This document shows positions 38,055-49,197 of a stretch of DNA of 64,000 nucleotides, in pieces. A program made the translations under genes and the position numbers. The notes below the pieces were generated by a model that made no database searches, was not told the DNA's origin, and worked only from the letters and a program-made list of their open reading frames with translations. Location: assembly GCF_014218725.1 (NCBI RefSeq), contig NZ_JABBJE010000005.1:62001-126000 (forward strand), given 5' to 3'. Numbering within the stretch: position 1 is the stretch's first letter; each line of letters begins with the position of its first letter. This DNA comes from Brevundimonas huaxiensis. Lineage in GTDB: Bacteria > Pseudomonadota > Alphaproteobacteria > Caulobacterales > Caulobacteraceae.

Positions 38055-39485
38055 ATGACCGTTCACGCCTCCCCGCCGCCCATCCTCGACGCCGCCGGCG
38101 TCGACACCGATGAAGCCCTGTCGATCCTGAAAACGGCCCTGGCCGGCGCCGACGACGGCGAACTGTTCCTGGAGCGGTCCGCGAGCGAGAGCCTGGTGTT
38201 CGACGACGGCCGGCTGAAGTCCGCCGCCTATGACGCCACCGAGGGCTTCGGCCTGCGGGTCGTCGCGGGCGAGACGGCCGGTTACGCCCACGCCAACGAA
38301 ATCTCGGCCGACGCCCTGCGTCGCGCCGCCGACAGCGCCGCCCTGGCCAAACAAGGGCATGAGGCGCGGGTCGCCGAAGGGCCGCGCGCCACCAATCAGA
38401 AACTGTATGGCGAGGTCGATCCGCTCGCCTCGCCCGCCTTCTCCGACAAGATCGCCCTGCTGGCCGAGATCGACGCCTGGGCGCGCGCCCGCGATCCGCG
38501 CGTGGTTCAGGTGTCCGCCTCTCTGATCGGCGAACGTCGCGCCATCGAGATCCTGCGCGCCGACGAGCGGGCGGTGCGCGATGTTCGCCCCCTCGTCCGT
38601 CTGAACGTCTCGGTCACCGTCGAGCAGAACGGCAAGCGCGAGAGCGCGTCGTCCGGCGCCGGCGGTCGGGCCGGCTTCGAGGCCTGGGTCGCGCCCGAAC
38701 GCTGGCAGGCCAAGGTGGACGAGGCCTTGCGTCAGGCTCTGGTCAATCTGGACGCCGTCGATTGCCCGGCGGGCGAGATGGACGTGGTCCTGGGCGCCGG
38801 CTGGCCCGGCGTGCTCCTGCACGAGGCCATCGGACACGGCTTCGAGGGCGACTTCCACCGTAAGGGCTCGTCGGTCTTCAACGGCATGATGGGCCAGCGG
38901 GTCGCCGCCCCCGGCGTCACCGTGGTCGATGACGGCTCGATCGCCGGACGGCGCGGCTCCCTGTCGGTCGATGACGAGGGCACGCCCACCTCGCGCACCG
39001 TGCTGATCGAGGACGGGATCATGGTCGGGTTGATGCACGACCGGCTGTCGGCGCGTCAGCTGGGCGTCGCCGCAACCGGCAACGGCCGGCGCCAGTCCTT
39101 CGCCCATATGCCCATGCCGCGCATGACCAACACCTTCATGGAGGCTGGCCGGGACTCCAAGGCCGACATGATCGCCAATACGAAGCGCGGCCTCTACGCC
39201 GCCAACTTCTCGGGCGGCCAGGTGGACATCACCAACGGCAAGTTCGTGTTCCAGTGCAACGAGGCCTATCTGATCGAGGACGGGGTGATCACCGCACCCG
39301 TCCGCGGCGCGACCCTGATCGGCGACGGGGCCACGGCCCTGACTAGGATCCAGATGGTCGGCGACGACTTCGCCTTCGATCCGGGCGTCGGCGTCTGCGG
39401 CAAGGCCGGACAGGGCGTGCCGGTCGGCATCGGCCAACCCAGCCTCAAGATCGGCGGCCTGACGGTCGGCGGCACCGCCGTCTGA
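38055..39485 (+). CDS. tldD: Metalloprotease TldD
   Basis: The 476-residue protein belongs to the TldD/PmbA (U62) family, which with TldE processes modified peptides. The zinc-binding motif HEAIGHGFEGD (HExxxH) is at about residues 255-265, with EGDFHRKGSSVF continuing as in known members. The C-terminal cysteine residue seen in TldD relatives is in the FQCNEAYLIEDG segment. No tldE gene is adjacent. The N-terminal domain (about residues 1-230) has the usual DGRLKSAAYDATEGFGLRV segment. Confidence 0.95.
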   Translation: MTVHASPPPILDAAGVDTDEALSILKTALAGADDGELFLERSASESLVFDDGRLKSAAYDATEGFGLRVVAGETAGYAHANEISADALRRAADSAALAKQGHEARVAEGPRATNQKLYGEVDPLASPAFSDKIALLAEIDAWARARDPRVVQVSASLIGERRAIEILRADERAVRDVRPLVRLNVSVTVEQNGKRESASSGAGGRAGFEAWVAPERWQAKVDEALRQALVNLDAVDCPAGEMDVVLGAGWPGVLLHEAIGHGFEGDFHRKGSSVFNGMMGQRVAAPGVTVVDDGSIAGRRGSLSVDDEGTPTSRTVLIEDGIMVGLMHDRLSARQLGVAATGNGRRQSFAHMPMPRMTNTFMEAGRDSKADMIANTKRGLYAANFSGGQVDITNGKFVFQCNEAYLIEDGVITAPVRGATLIGDGATALTRIQMVGDDFAFDPGVGVCGKAGQGVPVGIGQPSLKIGGLTVGGTAV

Positions 39486-39544
39486 GCGAGCGGAACCGTA
39501 TCGCTGCAAAGGGTGTTTCCCCGCCACACTGGAGAGGAAACACC

Positions 39545-39832
39545 ATGCCTACCGAACGCGAAGTCCAACATCCCGACGGCCGGGTCGAACGCATCACTGA
39601 AACCAGCGCGGTGCCCACCACCGTCGTCGAGCGTCGCGGCAGCGGCATGGGCGCCATCGTCGCCCTGATCGTCGGCCTGCTGGCCGTGCTGGTGATCGGC
39701 TACTTCCTGATGAACATGAACCGCAGCGACGCGGTGAAGGACAACGCCATCGCCGGCGCCGCCGAGAGCGTCGGCAACGCCGCCGACAACATCGGCGAAG
39801 CCGCCCGCGACGCCGTTCCGGAACGCAAGTAA
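39545..39832 (+). CDS. Small single-pass membrane protein
   Basis: The 95-residue product has a charged N-terminal tail with the motif DGRVERITETS, a membrane segment (about residues 35-55, IVALIVGLLAVLVIGYFLM) and an Ala/Asp-rich outer tail (AGAAESVGNAADNIGEAARDA). A GGAGAGG ribosome site lies seven bases upstream of the ATG. Such proteins are common in Caulobacterales but lack assigned functions. It is convergent with the TraB-like gene, three bases apart. Confidence 0.75.
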   Translation: MPTEREVQHPDGRVERITETSAVPTTVVERRGSGMGAIVALIVGLLAVLVIGYFLMNMNRSDAVKDNAIAGAAESVGNAADNIGEAARDAVPERK

Positions 39833-39835
39833 GCT

Positions 39836-40789
39836 CTAGCGCGCCGATTGAGCGGGGGCGGAGGGGCGCCATTCGGGACCAATCGGTTCCAGCCCCTCCG
39901 CCTCCAGCCGATCCAATACGCCGTTCGGCTCGGCCAATAGCCGCAAGGGCGCGATGGCGACGGTGACTCCGTCCTCTTCCAGCGCCTTGTCCACCGCCGT
40001 GTTCCATATCCGACGCAGATCGTCCGCCTGGGCCATCACCGACCAGTAGGAACAGGCCGTCGCCGCCTTTTCCAGGGGCGAGTCCAACACCGCCGGGATC
40101 CGGCGAAGACGCCAGTTCTCCGCACGTTGCGCGCCCGCCTCGACCCCGGCCTCCGCCGCCGTCGCCGCAGCGTCGATACAGTCGAGATAGCGTTCCGGCG
40201 GCGTCGTCAGAACCTTTTCGATCAGTTCGTCACCCCTGAAGATGCCGACGGGTTCAGCCGGCGTGCGATTGGCGCGCGTCGCCTGACGAACCAGGCCGGA
40301 CACCGGACGCCCGCCGCTGCTGTAGCCGCCTAGTTCCATCAGATCGCCCGACAGGATCAGCATGCTGTCGCGGGTCGGGCCTTCGCCTGTCAGGCGCTCG
40401 ACGCGGGCCTCAAGGTCCGGGGACAGATAGTCGGCGCTGGTGCGCCCGTTCGGCAAACGGGTCAGTGTCCGAAACCGCCAGATCAGCCGGCCCACGTCGG
40501 CCAGCGACGCCCGCCCCTCGACGGGAAACAGAACGCGGTCGGCACGATCAACCGCAGAGACGAGCGCGTCGGTGCGCCACTCCATCTTTCTGGGCAAACC
40601 GTCGATCGATCCGACCAGAATCAGCACGCTGTCGCCGCGCCGCACCTCCCACATCGGCGCCTCGATCCGGCGGGCGGTGACGACGATATCCTCGACGGCG
40701 TCCGAGGGCGCGTCCTGCGCGACGGCAGGCGCGGTCGTCAGCGTCATCGCGGCAAGTAAAAGCAATAGAGAAGATGAACGTCTGATCAT
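39836..40789 (-). CDS. TraB/GumN family secreted protein
   Basis: The 317-residue product starts with a signal (about residues 1-24, ending APAVAQ). The mature part has the GumN-like pattern: PMWEVRRGDSVLILVGSIDGLP near residue 45 and a conserved two-arginine helical region. The frame continues upstream of ATG 40789, but that extension runs into an AT-rich repeat region and is not credible. Family knowledge: TraB/GumN/ChaN proteins often show links to haem, pheromone or metal metabolism. It is divergent from a TonB-dependent receptor, which supports a role in iron or metal uptake. Confidence 0.85.
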   Translation of the reverse strand: MIRRSSSLLLLLAAMTLTTAPAVAQDAPSDAVEDIVVTARRIEAPMWEVRRGDSVLILVGSIDGLPRKMEWRTDALVSAVDRADRVLFPVEGRASLADVGRLIWRFRTLTRLPNGRTSADYLSPDLEARVERLTGEGPTRDSMLILSGDLMELGGYSSGGRPVSGLVRQATRANRTPAEPVGIFRGDELIEKVLTTPPERYLDCIDAAATAAEAGVEAGAQRAENWRLRRIPAVLDSPLEKAATACSYWSVMAQADDLRRIWNTAVDKALEEDGVTVAIAPLRLLAEPNGVLDRLEAEGLEPIGPEWRPSAPAQSAR

Positions 40790-40846
40790 TACATCGCTGT
40801 AAACATCATTACTGTCATTGTTGTAATGAAATCGCTGTAATGATGT
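40787..40846. promoter_or_regulatory. Cluster of TGTAATGA-type inverted repeats between TraB-like and TonB receptor genes
   Basis: An AT-rich 60-base region holds several symmetrical elements. TTACA-tcgc-TGTAA (40789-40802) overlaps the TraB-like start. A perfect 10-base inverted pair is formed by ACATCATTAC (40803-40812) and GTAATGATGT (40837-40846), with a nested TCATTAC/GTAATGA pair inside. The 10-mer ATCGCTGTAA is repeated at 40793 and 40831. This density between divergent genes is typical of a multi-site repressor or activator region; the regulator is unknown. Confidence 0.65.
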
Positions 40847-40934
40847 CGTCGATTTAATCCACCTTGCGGCCTTGTAACTGGAGATGAACGCGCCGGATCG
40901 GCACACCTCTCGCCAACACCCGAGGGGAAGACCA

Positions 40935-43019
40935 ATGACAAAGACCCTGCTGCTGGCCAGCACCGCCCTGCTTTTCACCGCCGGCGCCGCATTCGCCGCC
41001 GACGCCTCCAACGCAGACAAGCCCCAAGTCGCCGAGGCCCCGGTGCCGACCGGCCCGACCAACCAGGCGCCCCTGGCCGACGCCAGCCAGCGCGGCGTGC
41101 TGGTCTTCACGCCGGACTTCTTCGCCGCCCAGCGCCCCAATACGGCGCTCGACATGGTCAACCGCGTCCCCGGCTTCTCCATCGACAACGGATCGGGCGC
41201 GCGCGGTTTCGAAGGGGCGGTCGGCAATGTGCTGATCAACAACAACCGCCCCGCCTCAAAGAACGACTCGGGTTCGAACGTCCTGGGCCGGACCCTGGCC
41301 AATCAGGTCGAGCGTATCGAACTGATCCGGGGCGGCAGGCCGGGCATCGACATGCAGGGCTATTCCGTCGTCGTGAACGTCATCCTGAAGACGACCGACA
41401 GCCGCCAGTCGATCCTGACCTGGAACGCCATGCTGTTCGAAGGCGGCCATGACATCTATGGCGGCTCCTATCAGTTCACGCAGAACAAGGGCGATCGCAG
41501 CTGGGGCGTGACCCTGTCGGACGGCATGGGATCCAGCGATTCCAACGGCGTCGGCCGGTCGATCCGTCGCAACGCCGCCGGCGACGTCATCCGCGACGAG
41601 CGTTTTGAAAACGACGGATGGGGCGGCGGTCAGAGCATTCGCGGCAACTACACCGGCCCCGTGTTCGGCGGAAAGCTGGAAGGCACCGCCCGCTATGGTC
41701 TGAACGACTATCAGAATTGGACCGAGCTTTCGTCGCCCACGTCGCTGCGGCGCAGCGACTATGCCGAAGACGGCGATTCCGGCGAGCTGGGCCTGACCTG
41801 GACCCGCACCCTGAACCCGCGCTGGACCGTGGAGACGCGTCTGATCCACGAGTTCTCAAGCTTCGACAGCGTGTCGGGCAGCAACGAGACCCTGAACGGC
41901 ACGGCGGCGCCGGAGCAGCTGTTCAAATCCAATGGCGACTCGTCGGAATCCATCCTGCGCGCCCTGTTGCGTCACGAACGCTCCCCGGCCCTGACGATCG
42001 AGGCCGGCGCCGAGATCGCCTACAATATGCTGGACGTGAACCAGGCCTTCACCATCGGCGGCGTCGGCGTGCCCCTGCCCAGCGCCTCGGTCAAGGTCGA
42101 GGAGACGCGCGGTGAAGCCTTCAGCAAGGCGACCTGGCGGATCAATCCGAAACTGACGCTGGAAGGCGGCGTGCGCCTGGAAGCCTCCACCATCAGCCAG
42201 TCGGGCGATGCGGACCAGGAAAAGAGCTTCTTCTTCGCCAAGCCGCGCCTGCTGGCGACCTGGACGCCGATGGCGAACAACCAACTGCGTTTCCGCTTCG
42301 AACGGGAACTGGGTCAGCTGGACTTCGGCGACTTCGCCGCCTCGGCTGAACTGAGCGACGGCACGGTGTTCGGCGGCAACGTCGATCTGGAGCCGGAACA
42401 GCGCTGGATTTCCGAGCTGTCCTATGAGCGCCGCTTTTGGGGCGAGGGCGTGGTCTCGATCGGCTATCGCCACGACCGCATCATCGACGTGATCGACCGG
42501 CTGCCCCTGCCCGGCGGCCTGTCGGCGACCGGCAACATCGGCGACGGAACGCTGGATCAGCTGTCGCTGAACGTGGTGGTGCCGCTGGACAAGGTCGGGA
42601 TTTCGGGCGCCCGCTTCACCTTCCAAAACGACTGGAACAAGACCAGTGTCACCGACCCGACCACGGGCGAGGACCGCCGCATCTCGGGCGTGCGCCCCAG
42701 CCAGGCCAATGTCGGCTTCCAGCAGGACATCACTTCGTGGAAGACCCAGTGGGGGATCAACTGGCTGCCGCGTCTGGGCCAGGCGACCTACGATCCGGAC
42801 CAGACCTTCGCTTGGCGCGGCGCGGACTATCTGGAGGCCTTCGTCGAATATAAGCCCAGCCCGACCCTGTCGCTGCGCGCCCAGCTGAACCTGTGGGATG
42901 ACTTCACCCAGCAGCGCACGGTCTACGCCACGCGCAACCCGCGCACGGTCGCTTTCGTCGAGGAGCGCTCCATCGACCCGCGCACCTTCGTCTCGTTGCG
43001 GGTCCGCAAGACCTTCTAA
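40935..43019 (+). CDS. TonB-dependent outer membrane receptor
   Basis: The 694-residue receptor has a signal peptide (about residues 1-23, ending AAFAAD). A plug domain follows from about residue 55, with ALDMVNRVPGFSIDNG and RIELIRGGRPGIDMQGYS. A beta-barrel of alternating strands ends SLRVRKTF, with the C-terminal Phe used for outer membrane insertion. A GAGGGGAAG ribosome site precedes ATG 40935. The substrate is unknown. The divergent TraB-like gene and shared repeat-rich control region suggest co-regulation, possibly by a metal or haem signal. Confidence 0.92.
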   Translation: MTKTLLLASTALLFTAGAAFAADASNADKPQVAEAPVPTGPTNQAPLADASQRGVLVFTPDFFAAQRPNTALDMVNRVPGFSIDNGSGARGFEGAVGNVLINNNRPASKNDSGSNVLGRTLANQVERIELIRGGRPGIDMQGYSVVVNVILKTTDSRQSILTWNAMLFEGGHDIYGGSYQFTQNKGDRSWGVTLSDGMGSSDSNGVGRSIRRNAAGDVIRDERFENDGWGGGQSIRGNYTGPVFGGKLEGTARYGLNDYQNWTELSSPTSLRRSDYAEDGDSGELGLTWTRTLNPRWTVETRLIHEFSSFDSVSGSNETLNGTAAPEQLFKSNGDSSESILRALLRHERSPALTIEAGAEIAYNMLDVNQAFTIGGVGVPLPSASVKVEETRGEAFSKATWRINPKLTLEGGVRLEASTISQSGDADQEKSFFFAKPRLLATWTPMANNQLRFRFERELGQLDFGDFAASAELSDGTVFGGNVDLEPEQRWISELSYERRFWGEGVVSIGYRHDRIIDVIDRLPLPGGLSATGNIGDGTLDQLSLNVVVPLDKVGISGARFTFQNDWNKTSVTDPTTGEDRRISGVRPSQANVGFQQDITSWKTQWGINWLPRLGQATYDPDQTFAWRGADYLEAFVEYKPSPTLSLRAQLNLWDDFTQQRTVYATRNPRTVAFVEERSIDPRTFVSLRVRKTF

Positions 43020-43038
43020 GGTCGCGCTTCACGCAGCA

Positions 43039-43072
43039 AAAAGCCCCGGCGGATCGCTCCGCCGGGGCTTTT
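43039..43072. terminator. Bidirectional intrinsic terminator
   Basis: A 15-base perfect inverted repeat (AAAAGCCCCGGCGGA with TCCGCCGGGGCTTTT) closes a TCGC loop. A T-run follows the stem on each strand, so it can stop both the plus-strand receptor transcript and the convergent minus-strand peptide transporter transcript that ends at 43090. Confidence 0.92.
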
Positions 43073-43089
43073 CCTTGATCAGGCGTCGA

Positions 43090-44919
43090 TCAATGGATGC
43101 CGGCCATGCCTTTTTTAAGCAGGGGCGAGATCAACAGCAGGAAGATGCCGACGCCCACGCCTGTCCAACCGATGGTGCCGAAGATGGAGCCATAGGTCTC
43201 CAGCGCCAGGGCCGGGCTGGTGACGACGCCAGCCACCGTGTCCGTCGCCGTCGCCTTGGCGATCAGGCCGGCGACGATGTGGGCCACCGAGCTGGACAGG
43301 AACCAGACGCCCATCATCATGCCGACCACGCGCGCCACCGACAGTTTGGTGATCATCGAAAGGCCGACCGGCGATAGGCACAGCTCGCCGATCGTGTGGA
43401 AGAAGTAGGTCAGGAACAGGAACAGCAACGGCACGCGGAAGGCGTCATTCGCCTGACTTGCCGCCGCCCAGGTCAGGACCAGGAAGCCGAAGCCGACGAA
43501 GACGAGACCGAACGAGAACTTGACCGGCGTGGACGGCTCGAGCTTGCGCTTGGCCAGCCAGACCCACAGTGCGGCCATGATCGGGCCGCCGATGACGATG
43601 ATACCCGGGTTGAACATCTGGGTGTAGCCAGCGTTGAACCAGCTCGGCATCTGGGTCGATTGGTCCGCGAACAACGTCAACGAGGAGCCGGCCTGTTCAA
43701 ACAGGGCCCAGAACAGCACCGAGAAGAAGATCAGCACCTGGGCGACCAGCATCCGGGTCCTTTCGGAACCCTTCAGACGGAACACGGTGAAGCCGACAAC
43801 GGCGGCGAAAATAACGCCGGCGATCCACGGAAGCGCCGTCTCGATGATCTCGTGGCGCTGCATCAGCATCCAGGTCGGGATGACGGCGATCAGGCCGGCG
43901 ATCCAGAAGAAGGGCACCAGCGGCACACCCAGAATCGAACGCCCCTGGAGCGGAACCGGCGGTCCGCCGCGTCCTTCGAGCCAGGACTGACCCAGAACGA
44001 AGGTGAGCAGGCCCAACAGCATGCCGATGCCGGCAAGGCCGAAGCCGTAAGCCCAGCCGTAGTTGAAGCCCAGATAGGAGCAGGCGGCCGTTGCCAGGAA
44101 CGATCCGAGGTTGATGCCGACGTAGAAGATCGTGAATCCGCCGTCGCGACGGGGATCATTCTCGTCGTAAAGAGCGCCGACGACGGTCGAGATGTTGGCC
44201 TTCAGGAAGCCGACGCCCACGATGATGAGGGCCAAAGCGAGGAAGAGGACGGGTTCGCCGACTTTCAGATCGCGCTCGGTTTCCAGCGTGTAGCCGCCGG
44301 TCGCGGTGAAGGCAGGGAAGCCGGCGGCGGCGGCGGCTTGCGGCGCAGCCTGTGTCGCGGGATCCAAGGCGCCGGTCGGGGGCGTGCCCATACCCGTGCC
44401 CACGGCTGCAGCGGCGGCGTCGGCGGCGTTCGCGGCAGACGGTTCGGCACCGACGGTGGAGACGCCCTCGGGAGAAATCGCGATCTGCACACGCTCATCG
44501 CCGTTCACCGCAAACATCTTGCGGTTCTGGTCGCGACCTTCGACCTGGATTTGATAGGTGGTGTCGCCGATGGTCAGGCTTTCACGTCCGCCCGTGCCCT
44601 CGAAGGCCATGGTGAAGTGACCCAGAACCAAAAGCACGGCGCCAATGATGACCGCCTTGCGCGAGCCCAGATAACGGTCGGCGATCATCCCGCCGACGAC
44701 CGGCATCAGATACACCAGCGCGGCGTAGGCGGCGTAGATGCCTTGAGCCTCGGCCGGTCCGAACAGGAAATGCTGCGTCAGATACAGCACCAGCAGGGCG
44801 CGCATGCCGTAGTAGGAAAACCGCTCCCACATCTCGGTGAAGAACAGGATCACCAGCCCCCGAGGGTGTCCCAAGAAAGTCTTGCGAGGCGCGAGCGCCC
44901 CCCCATCCGTCGCTGTCAA
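43090..44919 (-). CDS. Proton-dependent oligopeptide (POT/PTR) transporter
   Basis: The roughly 609-residue major-facilitator protein carries the POT motif FFTEMWERFSYYGMRALLVLYL (ExxERF) near residue 28 and the GGMIADRYLGSRKAVIIG loop near residue 75. An unusual insert of about 110 residues, including an Ala/Pro-rich run (AADAAAAAVGTGMGT), separates the N-terminal helices from the next helix. I chose TTG 44919 because GGGAG lies eight bases upstream and homology begins near there; TTG 44997 would add 26 residues. Expected substrates are di- and tripeptides. Confidence 0.9.
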   Translation of the reverse strand: MTATDGGALAPRKTFLGHPRGLVILFFTEMWERFSYYGMRALLVLYLTQHFLFGPAEAQGIYAAYAALVYLMPVVGGMIADRYLGSRKAVIIGAVLLVLGHFTMAFEGTGGRESLTIGDTTYQIQVEGRDQNRKMFAVNGDERVQIAISPEGVSTVGAEPSAANAADAAAAAVGTGMGTPPTGALDPATQAAPQAAAAAGFPAFTATGGYTLETERDLKVGEPVLFLALALIIVGVGFLKANISTVVGALYDENDPRRDGGFTIFYVGINLGSFLATAACSYLGFNYGWAYGFGLAGIGMLLGLLTFVLGQSWLEGRGGPPVPLQGRSILGVPLVPFFWIAGLIAVIPTWMLMQRHEIIETALPWIAGVIFAAVVGFTVFRLKGSERTRMLVAQVLIFFSVLFWALFEQAGSSLTLFADQSTQMPSWFNAGYTQMFNPGIIVIGGPIMAALWVWLAKRKLEPSTPVKFSFGLVFVGFGFLVLTWAAASQANDAFRVPLLFLFLTYFFHTIGELCLSPVGLSMITKLSVARVVGMMMGVWFLSSSVAHIVAGLIAKATATDTVAGVVTSPALALETYGSIFGTIGWTGVGVGIFLLLISPLLKKGMAGIH

Positions 44920-45092
44920 CGGCTCACTCCCAACTGCCGCGCCGCTTATCGGGCGCGCGAAAGGCGCATACCCAGCACAGCGGGCGAATCCGAACAAGTG
45001 TTAAGGCTGTCGCGGGGGGGAGCCGGGCGACGCGCGAGAAAGGCGAAAAACAACCTTGGGTGATGTCTGTGGCGCACATCCTGCTACGGCGT

Positions 45093-45120
45093 TTGTCGGA
45101 AACGCACACGGTTTCATAAT
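45093..45120 (+). promoter_or_regulatory. Sigma-70-like promoter for the GNAT-like gene
   Basis: TTGTCG at 45093-45098 and CATAAT at 45115-45120 are separated by 16 bases. The likely start point would be near 45127, only about nine bases before the ATG at 45136, so the mRNA would have a very short leader. Assignment is by pattern only. Confidence 0.4.
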
Positions 45121-45135
45121 GGGAAGGCGCGCCAG

Positions 45136-46287
45136 ATGTCTGTCAGACCGATCGCCGCTCTCGACCATGAGGCGCTGAACCGGCTGCATCGTCAGGTCGG
45201 CTGGCCCGAGCGGTCGCCGGCCGGTTGGCGCTGGCTCGAAGCCAATCCGGCGCGGTTGGCGCTGGGCGCGCCCGCCGGATGGGTGGTCGCCGACTCGGAT
45301 GACAACGCCGTCGCCATGCTGGGCAACTTCATCCAGCGGTTTCGCCAGGGCGCCCAGGACCACTTCGGCGCCACTGGCTTTTCGATCATTGTGCCGCCCT
45401 GCCAGAAGGGCGCCAGCCGGCCGCTGATCCGCACCTTTTTGAAACAGCCCGGCCTGTTCGCTCGCTACACCTTCAACGCCAATGCGCGCTCGGCGCCGCT
45501 GTACGGCCTGTTCGACATGAAGCCCTGGCCGGCGCAAACCCACGGCCTGAAGCTGTCATGGATCACCGATCGTCTGGCCTGCGCTCAGGGTCGAGGTCTG
45601 CGCCTGCTGCTGGGCCGCACCTCCGCCGAGACCGCCGCGCGTCTGGGCGAGCGGCTGATGAACGGGCGCGTGTTTCGCCAGACGCCGCTGGCGCTGCCGG
45701 CTGGGGTGATCATGCTGCGCGATCTGTCGGACGCCTCGCCCTATGCGGACTTCTGGCGCCGGCTGTCGCAGGAAGATCGCCTGCTGGCGGACCGCAGTCC
45801 GGAAATCCTGCGCTGGCGGTTGGCGGACCCCGACCTGACCCTGCCGCCGGTCATGCTGGCCTGCGTAAGCGACAACCGCATCGTCGGGATGGCGATGGCG
45901 CAGATGACCAAGACCAGCCTGATCGAGCCGCCCTATCTGGATATTGTCGATCTGATCGCGCTGGAGACGGCGCCCGATGCGATCCCGCTTCTGACCCAGG
46001 CCTTGATCGACAACGCCCGTGCGCTGGGCGCCGCCAAGGTGCGGCTGCAGATGGTGACGCCGCGTCTGTTGGCGCAGTTGGGCGATCTGGCGAAGACGGC
46101 GCGGCGCGAAGGCGGCTGGGGACATTGCCACGCCATCATCGACGATCCCGCACTGGCGGCCGCCTGGGCGCCGACGCCGTTCGACGGCGACTATGGCATC
46201 TGTTCGCGCACGCCGCCGATGCCCAAAACCTTGGCTGTTGCCGCGATCACGCGCCCGACCTTGGGCGGGCGCGCATCCAAGGCCTGA
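45136..46287 (+). CDS. GNAT-like acyltransferase, putative
   Basis: The 383-residue cytosolic protein begins with a GNAT-like start (VRPIAALDHEALNRLHRQVGWPE). It has a second half with strand-helix patterns of an acyltransferase fold (VMLACVSDNRIVGMAMAQMTK and YLDIVDLIALE), so it could contain two GNAT-like domains. The match is by pattern and is not strong. It stands alone with its own promoter-like sequence. An exopolysaccharide- or cell-wall-modifying role is possible but not shown. Confidence 0.6.
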   Translation: MSVRPIAALDHEALNRLHRQVGWPERSPAGWRWLEANPARLALGAPAGWVVADSDDNAVAMLGNFIQRFRQGAQDHFGATGFSIIVPPCQKGASRPLIRTFLKQPGLFARYTFNANARSAPLYGLFDMKPWPAQTHGLKLSWITDRLACAQGRGLRLLLGRTSAETAARLGERLMNGRVFRQTPLALPAGVIMLRDLSDASPYADFWRRLSQEDRLLADRSPEILRWRLADPDLTLPPVMLACVSDNRIVGMAMAQMTKTSLIEPPYLDIVDLIALETAPDAIPLLTQALIDNARALGAAKVRLQMVTPRLLAQLGDLAKTARREGGWGHCHAIIDDPALAAAWAPTPFDGDYGICSRTPPMPKTLAVAAITRPTLGGRASKA

Positions 46288-46710
46288 TCAGGCCTTGGGG
46301 CGGGCCTTCAGCTCGTCGCGGATCTCGGCCAGCAGAGCTTCGGTCGCCGTCGGCGCGGCCGGCGCCGGATCGGGCTTGGCGGCTTCCTGACGTCGCAGGG
46401 CGTTGATGCCCTTGACCACAAGGAAGACGACCCAGGCGACGATCAGGAACTGGACCACCGTGTTCAGGAAGGCGCCATACTGGATCGACACCTTCTCGAT
46501 CGCTTCCGTCGCCGGGTTTTCGGCCCTGAGCACCCATTCCAGTTCCGAGAAGTCGATGCCGCCGGTCAGCAGGCCGATGGGCGGCATCACCACCTGATCG
46601 ACCAAGCTTTTGACGATGCCGTTGAAGGCCGCGCCGATGATCACGCCGACCGCCAGGTCCACGACGTTGCCCTTGACCGCGAACTCGCGAAACTCCGACA
46701 GCAGGCTCAT
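46288..46710 (-). CDS. mscL: Large-conductance mechanosensitive channel
   Basis: The 140-residue protein matches MscL throughout. It has the amphipathic N-terminus SLLSEFREFAVKGNVVDLAVGV, the first pore helix VGVIIGAAFNGIVKSLVDQVVMP, a periplasmic loop of about 30 residues, the second helix NTVVQFLIVAWVVFLVVKGIN, and the C-terminal helical bundle. It opens on membrane tension to release solutes at osmotic downshock. It lies between the GNAT-like gene and ihfB, each with its own spacing, so it may be transcribed alone. Confidence 0.96.
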   Translation of the reverse strand: MSLLSEFREFAVKGNVVDLAVGVIIGAAFNGIVKSLVDQVVMPPIGLLTGGIDFSELEWVLRAENPATEAIEKVSIQYGAFLNTVVQFLIVAWVVFLVVKGINALRRQEAAKPDPAPAAPTATEALLAEIRDELKARPKA

Positions 46711-46733
46711 GAGATTTCCTTGAGAAAGTGAGA

Positions 46734-47024
46734 TCAGGCGTCGCCCGAGGCGTTCAGCCGCTCGCGCAGTTCCTTGCCGCTCTTGAAGAAGGGAACGGCC
46801 TTGGCGGGCACCTCGACTGTTTCGCCGGTACGCGGATTGCGGCCCGCCCGCGCCGGGCGCGACCGCACCGACAGGGCGCCAAAACCGCGCAGCTCGACTC
46901 GGCCGCCTTCGGACAGGGCCGAGGTCATGGTGTTGAGGATCACATTGACCAGCCGCTCGACCTCGGCGTGAGTCAGGTGGGTGTTTTCCGCTGCAAGCTT
47001 CTCGATCAGTTCGGACTTGATCAT
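46734..47024 (-). CDS. ihfB: Integration host factor subunit beta
   Basis: The 96-residue nucleoid protein has the HU/IHF fold: [35 protein letters not shown], and the DNA-bending arm signature [20 protein letters not shown]. The beta subunit is indicated by the start and the synteny with rpsA, as in other Proteobacteria. ATG 47024 was preferred over an upstream frame extension to 47222 that lacks homology. A terminator for rpsA lies upstream, so ihfB likely has its own promoter. Confidence 0.95.
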   Translation of the reverse strand: MIKSELIEKLAAENTHLTHAEVERLVNVILNTMTSALSEGGRVELRGFGALSVRSRPARAGRNPRTGETVEVPAKAVPFFKSGKELRERLNASGDA

Positions 47025-47186
47025 CTGCGCCCCCGCCAGCTCGTTTAGACAGGCCGTCTCGCCTGCCGTCGATCCAGAGGGACACCCTAACCTTCGATAG
47101 GCTCTCGAAAAAGCCCTTATCCGACAATGATGCGCGCCATTCGCAAGAAATATGTCCGGAAGTGCACACAGCGGTGCGCCAGACAG

Positions 47187-47218
47187 AGAAAAGGGCGACG
47201 GGATTGCTCCCGCCGCCC
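47187..47218 (-). terminator. Intrinsic terminator after rpsA
   Basis: On the minus strand an 11-base stem (GGGCGGCGGGA with TCCCGTCGCCC, one G-T pair) closes a GCAA loop and is followed by CTTTTC. It lies about 80 bases after the rpsA stop and should separate rpsA from ihfB. Confidence 0.8.
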
Positions 47219-47295
47219 TCATTCTTCGTCGCTATCGCAGAGCGCGCGGCGCTCCGCTGCTTGAGCGAAGCGCCTGACGCTCTTTGGGTGAGCGC

Positions 47296-48999
<1,704 letters not shown>

Positions 49000-49197
49000 G
49001 AAGCTCTGGTGTTTCCAGTGGGGCTGTGGCGCGTGACCGAGGGACGATCTCGCGCGAGGTGGACCCCTGACGCAGCGAAAGGCGGCGCGCGGGGCGATGG
49101 GAAAAGATGGAATCAGGTCGTCGGGATGCGAGACCGTTCAGAACGATCAAAACGCCCGCGGAGGCCGAGGGTGGGAGCGTTGGATTTGCGAGATAGG

